DNA of 64,000 nt, taken from the NCBI GenBank assembly GCA_041494805.1, contig JBGQBN010000002.1, forward strand, positions 62,001-126,000. The letters run 5' to 3'. Under the pieces are notes generated by a model. It was not told where the DNA came from. It did not search any database and worked only from the letters and a program-made list of their open reading frames with translations. Both the position numbers and the translations under genes were made by a program. Shown here one piece after another: positions 1 through 8,984 of the stretch. Source of the DNA: JBGQBN01 sp041494805 (lineage in GTDB: Bacteria > Acidobacteriota > Terriglobia > Terriglobales > Acidobacteriaceae). Position 1 is the stretch's first letter. Every line of letters begins with the position of its first letter.

Positions 1-205
1 TCAAGGCACCTCGGTAACGCATGCTGGTTACCCATAAAGTGCAGCAAGTTGCATCTGCGGGCCCTGCAGCAGATCGCTTCATTCATCCTAAGTTCCTTCT
101 TTGGAAGAGTTTGAAACAGGCGGTTTCATTGGCGTCCAAGCTGCATTTCCCAGTAGAAGCCCGCTGCTTTTGGGGCGCAGATCGGGGTGCCACTTGCTGA
201 ACGAA

Positions 206-634
206 ATGACGGGTCAGGCGATCGCGATGCCGAAGCCTAAACGATCCATGCTTCCGGTCCTTACCGTGCTGTTCCTGGTTTCGTACGGCTTGATGGCCCT
301 GCTGGTGGTGGAACAGGGGCGGACGATTGATTCGCAGCGCAATCTGATCCGGCAGTTGTTCAGCGACAGCACCGAGTTGAGTGCCATGAAAGGCAGTGCA
401 ATTCAGAAGCATAACGCCGAAGCCAAGGTCCAGGCTGAGGCGAATGCACGCTCCCAGGCGCAAGCTCCGTCGTCCCAGGCTCCATCATCCCAAGCTCAGT
501 CGTCCCAGGGGACCCCACGAGACAATGCCAAGAGCGATCGGAAGGTAGGCAAGGCGCGGAGACCGAACCCGCTGAAACCGCCCAAGTTTACATCGGACGA
601 GGCGGATGAACGCAGGGCGCTGATCTCCATTTAA
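206..634 (+). CDS. hypothetical single-pass membrane protein
   Basis: A protein of about 142 residues that I do not recognise. Residues about 14-36 form one hydrophobic helix (MLPVLTVLFLVSYGLMALLV) behind a basic N-terminus, so it is probably anchored in the inner membrane. Beyond the helix come a polar stretch likely to be helical and a low-complexity Ser/Gln/Ala tract with the SSQAPSSQAQ repeat, then a basic tail. The reading frame stays open upstream to a TTG at 101, but the hydrophobic segment and the ATG at 206 (or 227) make a later start more natural. The next small secreted protein starts 21 bases after the stop, so the two may be co-transcribed. Function unknown. Confidence 0.55.
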   Translation: MTGQAIAMPKPKRSMLPVLTVLFLVSYGLMALLVVEQGRTIDSQRNLIRQLFSDSTELSAMKGSAIQKHNAEAKVQAEANARSQAQAPSSQAPSSQAQSSQGTPRDNAKSDRKVGKARRPNPLKPPKFTSDEADERRALISI

Positions 635-655
635 GTCTACGGGCCCGGTAAACCC

Positions 656-907
656 ATGAAGGTTCTGGCAGCACTACTATTGTCGTTGTCTCTGCCCGGT
701 TCACATCTCGCTTCTCCGCCGCGTTCCCCGGTGGATCGCCCCCGCACGCAGCAAGCCCGCAAGGGCGGACGCTGGTACTTCGCCGAAAACGGGCATGCCG
801 TGTACTGCTACGGTCCGGTGATGATGGTCACCCAGGCTCAGGGTGGGTTGCAGCGCGTGGCTACATTCTGCCAAGGCAACAAGCCCATGGTGCCATTGAA
901 GGACTAA
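656..907 (+). CDS. small secreted hypothetical protein
   Basis: A protein of 83 residues with a clear signal peptide: basic MK, a Leu/Ser-rich core, and likely cleavage near SHLA. The mature part is about 60 residues with two cysteines (YCYG and FCQG), compatible with one disulphide in the periplasm. It lies 21 bases downstream of the preceding membrane protein on the same strand. I do not recognise a family. Confidence 0.55.
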   Translation: MKVLAALLLSLSLPGSHLASPPRSPVDRPRTQQARKGGRWYFAENGHAVYCYGPVMMVTQAQGGLQRVATFCQGNKPMVPLKD

Positions 908-1018
908 CGCGCCCAACGCCTCCCGTTTTTTGAGTTTCTGTTGCCCTCTCTTCCGGTTTGACCATGCGGAAAATCCCGCCAAAGATGAGCCGACCATGCT
1001 AAGTTAGTGCCTTCCTCC

Positions 1019-3649
1019 ATGATCGGCCAGACCATCTCCCACTACCGGATAGTAGAGAAGCTGGGTGGCGGCGGGATGGGTGTGGTTTACAAGGCCGAGG
1101 ACACCAAGCTGGGGCGTTTTGTCGCGCTTAAATTCCTTCCCGACGACGTAGCCAAAGATCGGCAAGCCTTAGAGCGCTTTCAGCGGGAAGCGCGGTCTGC
1201 TTCGGCCCTCAACCACCCCAACATCTGCACCATCCACGAGATTGACGAACAGGACGGCCAGACTTTCATCGTCATGGAATACCTGGACGGGCAGACGCTG
1301 AAGCACCGCATTGCGGGGCGTCCGATCGACACCGAAACTTTGCTGAATCTGGCCATCGAGATCGCCGACGCGCTGGACGCTGCGCACGCCAAAGGCATCA
1401 TCCATCGCGACATCAAGCCAGCGAACATCTTTGTCACCAAGCGCGGACAGGCTAAGCTGCTGGACTTCGGGCTGGCGAAGCTGGCTCCGGAACATCGCCG
1501 CGGTGCCGCTGACCCGGGTATGCAAACAGCCACAGACAGGGAGATGATGACCAGCCCCGGCTCAACGGTCGGCACTGTGGCCTATATGTCGCCAGAGCAA
1601 GTTCGCGCGGAAGAACTCGACCCCCGCACCGATCTGTTCGCGTTTGGCACGGTGTTGTACGAGATGGCAACTGGTGGACTGGCCTTCTCAGGGAGCAGCA
1701 GCGGAGTGGTGTTCGAGGCGATTCTGAATCGGACGCCTCCGCCTGCGTCGTCTGCCAACCCGGCAATTCCCGCAAAGCTCGAAGAAGTCATTTTCAAAGC
1801 GCTGGAGAAAGACCGCGAGTTCCGCTATCAGACGGCGGCTGAGCTTCGCGGAGACTTGAAACGGATCAAGCGGGCGCTGGATACGTCACGGGTGCGGGCT
1901 GGGAGCTCTGCAGTGGCAGCTTCCGCGGGAACAGTGGCGATGACGCCGGGCGGGGAGAACACGGTACTGCGGAAACGGTCTCTGGTGGCGGCCTCGTTGG
2001 CCGCGGGGATCGCCCTGCTGGCCGGGCTGGCTGCGGGATTGTTCCTGGTCCCGCGCCGTACCGAGATCACTCAACCGACTTATCATCCGCTGACTTTTCG
2101 CCGCGGGCTGGTGAACGGAGCGCAATTTGCTCCCGACGGTAAAACCATCATTTACAGCGCGGCCTGGGAGGGACAGCGTCTGAAACTTTTCACCACCCGG
2201 CCCGAGAGCCCGCAGTCGCAAGACCTGGAACCTGATGGAGCCCAGGTGTTGTCCATTTCGTCCGCCGGGGAAATGGCGCTGCTGCTCAACAGCCGCAGCG
2301 GCGACGGTTTTCTATATTCCGGCACGCTGGCACGCGCCCCGCTGGTGGGCGGCGCGCCGCGCGAGATCATGGAAAATGTCGAGGGCGCCGACTGGTCCCC
2401 TGACGGCAACGCCATAGCGATCGTGCGCGACGTGGGCGGACGCAAACGCCTCGAGTTTCCAGCGGACAAGATTCTCTTCGAGTCCGACGGGTGGATCGGC
2501 AACCCTCGAGTCTCACCCAACGGCGACCGGATCGCCTTCCTCGACCATCCGCAACAGCGAGACGATGGCGGGTCGGTGGCAGTCGTGGACCTGTCGGGAA
2601 AGAAGATGACCCTGTCTACCGGCTGGGACAGCACCGAAGGGCTGGCATGGTCACCCGGCGGCGATGAGATCTGGTTCACCGCCACACGAACGGGTGGCGA
2701 CCGCTCTCTTTTTGCCGTCAACTTGTCGGGAGCGGTGCGGCTTTTGGCCCGTGTCCCAGGAGAATTGACTCTGTTTGATGTGGACCGCACGGGAAACGTC
2801 CTACTGACGCGCAGCAACCACCGCGGCGGAATTCTTGGGCTCGCGCCGGGAGAAAGCAAGGAGCGTGACTTTGCCTGGCTCGATTGGTCTGTCCCCAACG
2901 ACCTCTCCGCAGACGGCCGCACGATCCTGTTCACCGAAGCCGGCGAGGGCGGAGGCCCGAAGTATGCGGTCTATCTGCGCAAGACCGATGACTCGCCCGC
3001 GGTCAGGCTGGGGGAAGGCAGTGGTGTCGCCTTGTCGCCCGACAGGAAATGGGCATTGGCACGCCCCAACATGACTCCGGCGCCGCTGGTGTTGCTGCCC
3101 ACAGGCGCGGGCGGGATGAAGGCCCTCCCGGCGGACTCGATCAACCACTTTCGGGCCCGCTGGCTCCCCGACGGCAAACATATCGTGTTTTCCGGGAACG
3201 AAGCCGGTCATGCGGCGCGGTTATACGTTGAATCGCTCGAGGACGGCAAGCCGCGCGCCATCAGCCCGGAAGGAGTCACCACAAACTTCGCCATTTCGCC
3301 TGATGGGAAGCAGGTTGCCGGCGTCGGTCCGGATCACAAGATCCAAATCTATGCCGTAGCTAACGGCGAAGCGCGGGCCGTACCCGGCGTGGAGAAAGAT
3401 GAACTGCCGGCAGCGTGGTCTTCCGACGGCCGCTCTCTTTTTGTTTTCCTCAAAGGAGAAGTGCCTGCCAGGCTCACACTAGTCGACCTCAGCACGGGCC
3501 AGAGAAAGCCCTGGAAGACGGTCGCCCCGCCGGACTCGGCAGGCATCGACGCCATCGGCGGCATCATGATGGCTCTGGATGGCAAAGCCTACATCTACAG
3601 TTATGTCCGCACCTTGTCGGACCTGTACCTGGTCGAAGGGCTGAAGTAA
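1019..3649 (+). CDS. Ser/Thr protein kinase with C-terminal PD40/TolB-like propeller
   Basis: A Hanks-type kinase followed by a membrane helix and an extracytoplasmic beta-propeller. Kinase signatures are in order: glycine loop GGGGMGVVYKAED at about residues 16-28, VALKFL lysine, HRDIKPAN, DFGLAK, and SPEQ in place of APE, all within the first 280 residues. A hydrophobic helix sits near residues 320-345. The rest carries repeated blades with SPDG/APDG motifs (for example FAPDGKTIIYSA and ISPDGKQVAG) typical of PD40/TolB propellers. This architecture is common in Acidobacteriota and probably senses an external or periplasmic signal. The ATG at 1019 (MIGQTISHYRIVEKLG) matches the usual start of these kinases; a GTG at 1007 would add four residues. 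Substrates are unknown. Confidence 0.9.
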   Translation: MIGQTISHYRIVEKLGGGGMGVVYKAEDTKLGRFVALKFLPDDVAKDRQALERFQREARSASALNHPNICTIHEIDEQDGQTFIVMEYLDGQTLKHRIAGRPIDTETLLNLAIEIADALDAAHAKGIIHRDIKPANIFVTKRGQAKLLDFGLAKLAPEHRRGAADPGMQTATDREMMTSPGSTVGTVAYMSPEQVRAEELDPRTDLFAFGTVLYEMATGGLAFSGSSSGVVFEAILNRTPPPASSANPAIPAKLEEVIFKALEKDREFRYQTAAELRGDLKRIKRALDTSRVRAGSSAVAASAGTVAMTPGGENTVLRKRSLVAASLAAGIALLAGLAAGLFLVPRRTEITQPTYHPLTFRRGLVNGAQFAPDGKTIIYSAAWEGQRLKLFTTRPESPQSQDLEPDGAQVLSISSAGEMALLLNSRSGDGFLYSGTLARAPLVGGAPREIMENVEGADWSPDGNAIAIVRDVGGRKRLEFPADKILFESDGWIGNPRVSPNGDRIAFLDHPQQRDDGGSVAVVDLSGKKMTLSTGWDSTEGLAWSPGGDEIWFTATRTGGDRSLFAVNLSGAVRLLARVPGELTLFDVDRTGNVLLTRSNHRGGILGLAPGESKERDFAWLDWSVPNDLSADGRTILFTEAGEGGGPKYAVYLRKTDDSPAVRLGEGSGVALSPDRKWALARPNMTPAPLVLLPTGAGGMKALPADSINHFRARWLPDGKHIVFSGNEAGHAARLYVESLEDGKPRAISPEGVTTNFAISPDGKQVAGVGPDHKIQIYAVANGEARAVPGVEKDELPAAWSSDGRSLFVFLKGEVPARLTLVDLSTGQRKPWKTVAPPDSAGIDAIGGIMMALDGKAYIYSYVRTLSDLYLVEGLK

Positions 3650-3703
3650 CAACTTCACCGGCCAGACGCGCCGCTCCCCTGCAAAATCCTGTACATTCTC
3701 TGC

Positions 3704-4084
3704 ATGCCCAAGTTTGAGAAACATATCTTCATCTGCGGCAACCTGCGGCCGCCGGGACATCCGCGCGGATGCTGCGATCCCGAGCAAAAGGCGGAACTGC
3801 AAAAGACGTTCAAAGAGAAGCTGGCGGAACGCGGGTTGAAGGGCAAAGTGCGGGCCAACAAATCGGGCTGCCTCGACCAATGCGAGCACGGACCGAATCT
3901 GGTCGTTTATCCCGACGCGGTTTGGTATGGCCGGGTGACACTCGCGGATGTGGACGAAATTATCGAGTCGCACATCATTGGTGGGAAGCCGGTCGAGAGG
4001 CTGGTGCTGCCGGACTCGTGTATTAACGCCAATTGCGAGCACCGGCCGCCGAAGACGCGGCCCGACAACTCGTCGCGGGGCTGA
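3704..4084 (+). CDS. thioredoxin-like [2Fe-2S] ferredoxin
   Basis: A protein of 126 residues resembling the Shethna/thioredoxin-like ferredoxin family (NuoE-like fold). The N-terminus has a cysteine followed by a spaced CC pair (HIFICGN... RGCCDP), and the second cluster pair is in GCLDQCEHGPNLVVYPD, the hallmark of this family. A further C-x4-C (CINANCEH) lies in the C-terminal tail beyond the usual fold and may be an extra metal site or incidental. It probably carries one electron in a cytoplasmic redox reaction; the partner is not evident from neighbours. Confidence 0.8.
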   Translation: MPKFEKHIFICGNLRPPGHPRGCCDPEQKAELQKTFKEKLAERGLKGKVRANKSGCLDQCEHGPNLVVYPDAVWYGRVTLADVDEIIESHIIGGKPVERLVLPDSCINANCEHRPPKTRPDNSSRG

Positions 4085-4178
4085 GTTCATTCTTTGATCA
4101 ACAAGTGAGAATCGTTCTAGTCCATCGGCGTAAAATGCCGGGTGAGATTCGCTCCGTCCGAAAGTTGGAGAGGGACAC

Positions 4179-5339
4179 ATGCCATCCAAGGGATTCTCTC
4201 TTGTCTCTATTGCAATTCTTATGCTGGTCGCCAGTCTTGCAGCGCAGGCTCAACTTGAGAGCCAGGTCTCGCAGGAGCAATCCGGTACTTCGGGGATGTG
4301 GACGGTCACCGGCAGGCTGGGCACGGCACGTTCCGGCCAGGCAGTCGCCCTGCTGGCGGACGGCAGGGTGCTGGCGGCGGGAGGGATGGGCGGCGCCACG
4401 GCGCTCGCATCGAGTGAATTGTACGATCCGGAAACTGGCCTCTGGTCGCCAACGGGCAACCTCAACCTGGCACGCTCCGCTGCCCCGGCGGTGATGCTTT
4501 CCGGCGGGAAAGTGCTGGTTGCGGGCGGCTGTATCGACACTTGCATTGCTCCCACTTCCTCCGTCGAAGTGTACGATCCGAGTACCGGCACGTGGTCGGA
4601 AACTGGGTCCCTGAACACGCCGCGCTATTTCCATAGCGTCACACTCCTGAAGAACGGCAAGGTCTTGGTTGCGGGTGGTTGTAACGCTCCGAACTGCGCG
4701 ACCGCCACCGGTAGCGCAGAACTCTACAACCCGAACACGGGGACATGGGCGTTCACGGGATCGCTGCACAGCCCGCGCGACCTGCACACGGCTACGGGGC
4801 TCGCCAACGGGAAAGTAATGGTAGCAGGCGGCTTCGGTGCCAGTCGGATTCTGAGTGAAGCCGAGATCTACAATCCAGCGACCGGCAAGTGGGCCAGTGC
4901 GGCAAACATGGAAATGGTGCGGATGATGCACGCCGCAACCCTGCTGGCCGATGGCAGAGTGCTGGTGACGGGTGGCAACGGCGGACCCTTCCACACTTTG
5001 CTTTGCAGCGTGGAAATCTTCGATCCCGCCACCGGGAAATGGACGTTTACGCGACCTATGTGGAAAATGCGCGACCACCATACCGCAACGTTGTTGCGGA
5101 ATGGCAAAGTGCTGGCAGCAGGTGGAACCGGCGTTGCAGTAATCGATGGGAAGCCCGTGTTTGTGAGCGTGGCTACCGCTGAGCTCTACGATCCGAGCAC
5201 AGGGACATGGTCTATGACGGTCATGAGCAACGCACGATCGAACCACACCGCTACACTCTTGAACAATGGAGATGTGCTGGCTGCCGGCGGAATCGGCAGT
5301 CAAGGTGAGGTAACCGCTGCTGAGTTTTACAAACCTTGA
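4179..5339 (+). CDS. secreted Kelch-repeat beta-propeller protein
   Basis: A protein of 386 residues with a signal peptide (hydrophobic segment ending LAAQAQ near residue 25) and about six Kelch-type blades. Each blade repeats the pattern of an LxxGxVLxAGG strand followed by SAELYDPxTGxW, for example at MGGATALASSELYDPETGLW and AATLLADGRVLVTGG. This predicts a periplasmic or extracellular propeller that binds a ligand or protein. The start is the ATG after a GGAGAGGG ribosome site. The internal repeats create long antisense open frames that are not genes. Such proteins are frequent in Acidobacteriota; the specific role is unknown. Confidence 0.8.
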   Translation: MPSKGFSLVSIAILMLVASLAAQAQLESQVSQEQSGTSGMWTVTGRLGTARSGQAVALLADGRVLAAGGMGGATALASSELYDPETGLWSPTGNLNLARSAAPAVMLSGGKVLVAGGCIDTCIAPTSSVEVYDPSTGTWSETGSLNTPRYFHSVTLLKNGKVLVAGGCNAPNCATATGSAELYNPNTGTWAFTGSLHSPRDLHTATGLANGKVMVAGGFGASRILSEAEIYNPATGKWASAANMEMVRMMHAATLLADGRVLVTGGNGGPFHTLLCSVEIFDPATGKWTFTRPMWKMRDHHTATLLRNGKVLAAGGTGVAVIDGKPVFVSVATAELYDPSTGTWSMTVMSNARSNHTATLLNNGDVLAAGGIGSQGEVTAAEFYKP

Positions 5340-5402
5340 CTCAAAGGCTGCCATGCAGGGTGCGGACTCGACGCCATCTCCACCGCTGTTCCTTCCAATA
5401 GC

Positions 5403-5479
5403 TGGTAGGCGCGACAGGAATCGAACCTGCAACCGTCGGATTAGAAATCCGATGCTCTATCCCTTTGAGCTACGCGCCC
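5403..5479 (-). tRNA. tRNA-Arg (UCU)
   Basis: The reverse complement folds as a full cloverleaf. The acceptor pairs GGGCGCG with CGCGCCT, the D-arm contains TAGCTCA, and the anticodon stem TCGGA/TCCGA closes loop TTTCTAA, giving anticodon TCT. The T-loop is TTCGATT. A CCA end is encoded (positions 5405-5403). Confidence 0.95.
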
Positions 5480-5610
5480 GCATTGCCGTCGTGAAAAAAC
5501 ATGACGTCAGGGTGTGGCGATTGCTTTGCCCTGCGCAAAGCCAGTATCGCATAGCTGGGAGAGAACGGGGCCATGCCGTGGCCTCGAAAAACGCGGCATG
5601 ACCCGAACGG

Positions 5611-5871
5611 TTACTTCTTGCCGACGAACGGGTCCGGGTACCGCAGGACGCCATTCAGGTCTTTGCCGCGGACGATGCCGGCAGAGTGGTAGAACAGTCC
5701 CCAGGAATCGATCGTAGACATATCGGGGAAGATGCAGGCCTCAAGCACCAGGTCTTCGGTTCCCTTCTTGACCCAGCCGCCGCCGGCGCCGTTGGTCCCA
5801 CCGAACTGATAGCGCCAACCACCATTGCCTCCGGCGCGAGTTCGACACTCTCGTGGAATGTGAGCGGTGCT
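5611..5871 (-). pseudogene. 5'-truncated gene remnant (C-terminal end of an unknown protein)
   Basis: On the minus strand an open frame without a usable start runs from an in-frame TGA at 5874-5872 to a TAA at 5613-5611. From about residue 14 the translation reads like real protein (GGWRYQFGGTNGAGGGW, DLVLEACIFPDM, then WGLFYHSAGIVRGKDLNGV). No ribosome site or start lies upstream; instead the frame runs into a plus-strand Ig-like remnant. I see this as the 3' end of a gene whose 5' half was lost in a rearrangement. The protein family is unknown, and the coding claim rests on translation quality alone. Confidence 0.4.
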
Positions 5872-6015
5872 TCATACGTCATCGTCTCACCTCAGGTGGG
5901 AGCCGTGCGCGGTACCAGCGTGGACGTCAAGCCCACACAAACCACCACGTACACGCTGTACGCGACCGGCCAGTACGGACGCAGCATGGCCACGGTTACC
6001 GTCAACGTGCAGTAG
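5806..6015 (+). pseudogene. truncated Ig-like domain (C-terminal end of a secreted protein)
   Basis: The plus-strand frame ending at the TAG at 6013-6015 encodes about 68 residues typical of bacterial Ig-like/PKD-type domains: TIASGASSTLSWNVSGAS, then a strand pair, TTTYTLYATG, and a final ATVTVNV strand. The frame stays open upstream, but that part is antisense to the neighbouring remnant and does not read as protein, and there is no start with a ribosome site. It is probably the surviving 3' end of a larger surface or secreted protein, fused head-to-head with the minus-strand remnant. Confidence 0.45.
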
Positions 6016-6072
6016 TTGAATTGCTTCTGCCCAGGCTTGCGCGGCCGGTCGTAGCTTATACTGACGCCGCGC

Positions 6073-7197
6073 ATGCCTTCCTCCGGCTCATCTCGCCTCA
6101 CTCATATCGACTGGATGCGGGGTCTGGCATGCGTGCTGATGTTCCAGACGCATTGCTATGACTCGTGGTTGGGCGGAAACGCACGCAAGACTACATTCTT
6201 CATGTGGTCGCAGCTGGTTGGAACCCTGCCCGCACCGTTGTTCCTTTTTCTTGCGGGAATCTCGTTCGCCATGGTCACCGACAAATTGCGTGTGAAGGGC
6301 GTGCCGACGGGTGAGATTGCGAGCACGACGATTCGGCGGGGTGCTGAAATCTTTGGACTCGGGCTGCTGTTCCGGCTGCAGGAATACCTGATTGCGTGGG
6401 GATGGGCGCCGTGGACGGATTTGTTTCGGGTGGACATCGTAAACACCATAGGCCTCTCGATGATGCTGATGGGTGTTGCGTCGTGGGTGGCTCTATCGCT
6501 CGGTCGAGAAACTCGACTTGCCTGGGGAGTGATGGCCGCTGGCGTCGGACTGACCATTTCTCTGGTGACACCGCTGGTGTGGACGAACTGGCGCCCGCAC
6601 CGGCTGCCCTGGCCAATTGAGTCTTACATTAACGGCGTCCATAACCTTGACCAGCCGCAGCCGTGGCTCTTTCCGATCTTTCCCTGGACCGCCTTTGCTT
6701 TTGCCGGCCTTGCGGTCGGCATTTTTCTGTTGAGCGATTGGGCGCGTCCGCGTCAGGCAGGAACGTTCATGTCTGCAGGTGCAGGAGGAGTCGGGCTGAT
6801 CTACTTAGCTCGCTGGCTCGATGCCCGGCCGTGGCAACTCTATGGCGTTTACGATTTCTGGCACACCAGTCCGAACTTCTTCTTGATCCGCGTGGGTTTG
6901 CTGCTGCTGATTCTGGCGGCGGTTTATGCCTGGTGCCGCTGGGGCGCTGGACAGTGGGGGTTCAGCCCGCTGGTGCAATTGGGGCAAACTTCCCTGTTGG
7001 TATATTGGGTGCATATCGAATTTGTGTATGGGCGGTTTTCTATCTTGCCCAAGCGTGCGGTGGATATTCGTATGGCTTCGTTTGGATTGTCGATGATTTT
7101 TCTTTCCATGCTGCTGCTGTCAGTGTTTCGGACGAAGCTGAAAGGGCGAGGCGCGGACGTTCTGGCGCGGCTTGGCCGGCCAGTTAGAGCGAGTTGA
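6073..7197 (+). CDS. DUF1624/HGSNAT-like multi-pass membrane acyltransferase
   Basis: A protein of 374 residues with about ten hydrophobic segments. The N-terminal signature RLTHIDWMRGLACVLMFQTH and the following PAPLFLFLAGISFAMV helix match the heparan-alpha-glucosaminide N-acetyltransferase catalytic region / DUF1624 family, which moves acyl groups across membranes. A cytoplasmic acyl donor and an envelope sugar or lipid acceptor are plausible, but nothing nearby names the substrate. The ATG at 6073 begins just before the conserved block. The last helix is followed by a short basic tail. Confidence 0.7.
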   Translation: MPSSGSSRLTHIDWMRGLACVLMFQTHCYDSWLGGNARKTTFFMWSQLVGTLPAPLFLFLAGISFAMVTDKLRVKGVPTGEIASTTIRRGAEIFGLGLLFRLQEYLIAWGWAPWTDLFRVDIVNTIGLSMMLMGVASWVALSLGRETRLAWGVMAAGVGLTISLVTPLVWTNWRPHRLPWPIESYINGVHNLDQPQPWLFPIFPWTAFAFAGLAVGIFLLSDWARPRQAGTFMSAGAGGVGLIYLARWLDARPWQLYGVYDFWHTSPNFFLIRVGLLLLILAAVYAWCRWGAGQWGFSPLVQLGQTSLLVYWVHIEFVYGRFSILPKRAVDIRMASFGLSMIFLSMLLLSVFRTKLKGRGADVLARLGRPVRAS

Positions 7198-7281
7198 GGG
7201 CTTTACTCTTTCGCTGCTTCGCGGCTTTCAGGTTGCTTCGCCCACTGTCCGGAATCGTGGCCAGCGCGCGTGCCGTCATCC

Positions 7282-7875
7282 TTAGGGCATACCCTGGGTA
7301 GGCTGCCGAGGCAGCGCGAAAATCTGCCGGATGGCGTTCTCTACCAGCTTCAGGCCGATGGCCCAGCGCTTTCGGGCCTCGTTTTCATCGTCGCCGTAGC
7401 CAAACAGGTAGAAGGTGATGTAGAAGCCGTCCCGGACTTCCTGGTTGTCGTGGTAGTGGCAGCGGCGGATCGGAAATTCAGCGGCGGATCGGATTTCGGG
7501 AACTCGCTTCAGGAGCTGCGTCAACCGTTTTGCCAGTTGCTCGTGCTCGGGAAAGGAAAAGCGCGAGCCTCCATCCGAAAACAAGAAATCGATGTACGAG
7601 GCGAATTTGTGAGTGGCGCCGAAGATAGCTTCTTCTGGATTGATTTCCGTGGTGGACCAAGTGTCGCATTTGGCGGTTTCGAGGATGCTGGCGGGGGAGT
7701 TGATCGTAGCGAGAAACTCGCCCAGTTCCGGCGTGCGGCGAGCTTCCTCGACATAGAGTAGAAGTTCGGGCTGGCGCTTCAGATCGTAGTACCGTGGGCC
7801 ACCGTCCGGGGCGGTCCAGGGAAGGTCAAGTACTTCATCGTCCGCTGCGAGTTCGACTGCGAAGTCGGCTTCCAC
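7282..7875 (-). CDS. conserved hypothetical protein
   Basis: A soluble protein of about 197 residues with no signal peptide or membrane segment. It is acidic at the N-terminus and carries a central motif FGATHKFASYIDFLFSDGG and RRCHYHDNQEVRDGFYI in the second half. The GTG at 7875 is the last reasonable start, but the frame is open further upstream (PATLIYDCPVEAD), so a few more N-terminal residues are possible. It is followed on the same strand by nothing close. I do not recognise a family and assign no function. Confidence 0.55.
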   Translation of the reverse strand: MEADFAVELAADDEVLDLPWTAPDGGPRYYDLKRQPELLLYVEEARRTPELGEFLATINSPASILETAKCDTWSTTEINPEEAIFGATHKFASYIDFLFSDGGSRFSFPEHEQLAKRLTQLLKRVPEIRSAAEFPIRRCHYHDNQEVRDGFYITFYLFGYGDDENEARKRWAIGLKLVENAIRQIFALPRQPTQGMP

Positions 7876-7900
7876 CGGGCAATCATAAATCAGCGTGGCC

Positions 7901-7941
7901 GGAGACGTAGCGAGCGGAGACGTAGCAAGCTACGTCTCTAC
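7901..7941. repeat. dispersed palindromic repeat, copy A
   Basis: A perfect palindromic core GAGACGTAGC/GCTACGTCTC followed by TAC occupies 7917-7941, with a partial copy (GGAGACGTAG) at 7901-7910. It lies between two minus-strand genes. The same element with TTGC/GCAA in the centre occurs at 16021 and 27763. Confidence 0.7.
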
Positions 7942-7946
7942 GACGT

Positions 7947-8933
7947 TTAGAACCGGCGCAGGAATTCCACGACTTGGCGTTCTGCCCAGCGGCCATCGTC
8001 TCCGTCGGGTTGCGCCAGGAATGAACAATGGCCGCCGTCTTTGGTTTCCACGAAAGTGATGTTGGGATTAGAAAGAATCTTCTGGCGTGTCTCGGGAAGA
8101 ATTCTGATGAAAGGATCGTTGGCGGCGTGCAGGATAAACGTGGGCACGGAGATACGGCCCACCACGTTGGCGGCGGCGGCTCGAGCGTAGTAATCGTCGG
8201 CCCCTGCGAATCCGCAATAGTAAGCAGTGATTTTGTCGTCGAAATCACGCAGGGTGGTTACACCACGCAGGCGCGAAGGGTCGAAGACCTGCGGGAACAG
8301 GCGGGCTTTGGTCCGCAGCCGGTTTCGCAGTTTCCACATGAAGTGATACTCGTAGAGACGGTTGCTTTTATTGTGCAGAGCGTCAGCGGAAGGCGCGAGA
8401 TCCACCGCCGGGCACACGGCCGCGACAGCGCGGAACTGGGGTGGCCCTTCCCTGCCCCACTCGCCCGCCAGCTTCAGCACGAGGTTGCCGCCCATGGAAA
8501 ATCCCGCGAGACCGAAGCGGGAGATCTGGTCCTGCGCAATTAGATTTTGGGCAACAGCTGCCACATCCCGGGACAGTCCGGAGTGATACAACGTGGGAGC
8601 CAAGCTCTCGGTGCCGCCGCAATTGCGCTGGTTCATGCGGACGACGTTCATGCCGGCGGCCAAGCCCTTCGCGGCGATGCCCAGCATGTATTCGGACTCG
8701 CTGGAGCCTTCCAGGCCGTGCACAATGACGACGGTTATGGGGTTCCGGCGATCTTTTTGCCAATGGCAGTGGCAGAGGACCTTCACCCCTGCCTCAACTT
8801 CAACCAGACGCTCCTCGGCGGTAGGCAGGGCAATGTGCCGATTAAGAAAGAAGCTGGCGAGGGTTTGCAGGTGTCCGCCGCGCAGGCCGCGTCTTGGCAC
8901 AAATCCCTGGGCCTTGATTTGCGAAGTCCCCAC
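7947..8933 (-). CDS. YheT/EMB8-type alpha/beta hydrolase
   Basis: A protein of 328 residues. The N-terminal GGHLQTLASFF motif (residues 19-29) is diagnostic of the YheT/COG0429 branch. VHGLEGSSES is the oxyanion-hole region, and GFSMGGN holds the nucleophile Ser146. The acid is likely the Asp in HAANDPF, and the catalytic His is in DGGHCSFL near the C-terminus. Family members are carboxylic-ester hydrolases of poorly defined substrate. The start is a GTG, the first in-frame start before the conserved block. Confidence 0.85.
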   Translation of the reverse strand: MGTSQIKAQGFVPRRGLRGGHLQTLASFFLNRHIALPTAEERLVEVEAGVKVLCHCHWQKDRRNPITVVIVHGLEGSSESEYMLGIAAKGLAAGMNVVRMNQRNCGGTESLAPTLYHSGLSRDVAAVAQNLIAQDQISRFGLAGFSMGGNLVLKLAGEWGREGPPQFRAVAAVCPAVDLAPSADALHNKSNRLYEYHFMWKLRNRLRTKARLFPQVFDPSRLRGVTTLRDFDDKITAYYCGFAGADDYYARAAAANVVGRISVPTFILHAANDPFIRILPETRQKILSNPNITFVETKDGGHCSFLAQPDGDDGRWAERQVVEFLRRF

Positions 8934-8984
8934 GATTTGATTTTAAATGGTGAGGACGGTTTCAAGCCGCCAGGGAGTAACGCC

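Noticed and set aside
1007..1018. GTG at 1007 as start of the kinase-propeller gene
   Set aside because: The ATG at 1019 gives the usual MIGQTISHYRI N-terminus; the GTG adds four residues with no better ribosome site.
4179..5339. DNA tandem repeat or CRISPR-like array in the Kelch gene
   Set aside because: The periodicity is that of diverged protein blades, not of identical DNA repeats with spacers. No CRISPR array was seen anywhere in the window.
4098..5432. 444-residue minus-strand frame opposite the Kelch gene
   Set aside because: It is antisense to repeated Kelch blades; the translation is Arg/His/Cys-rich without recognisable folds, while the plus strand has a signal peptide and clear repeats.
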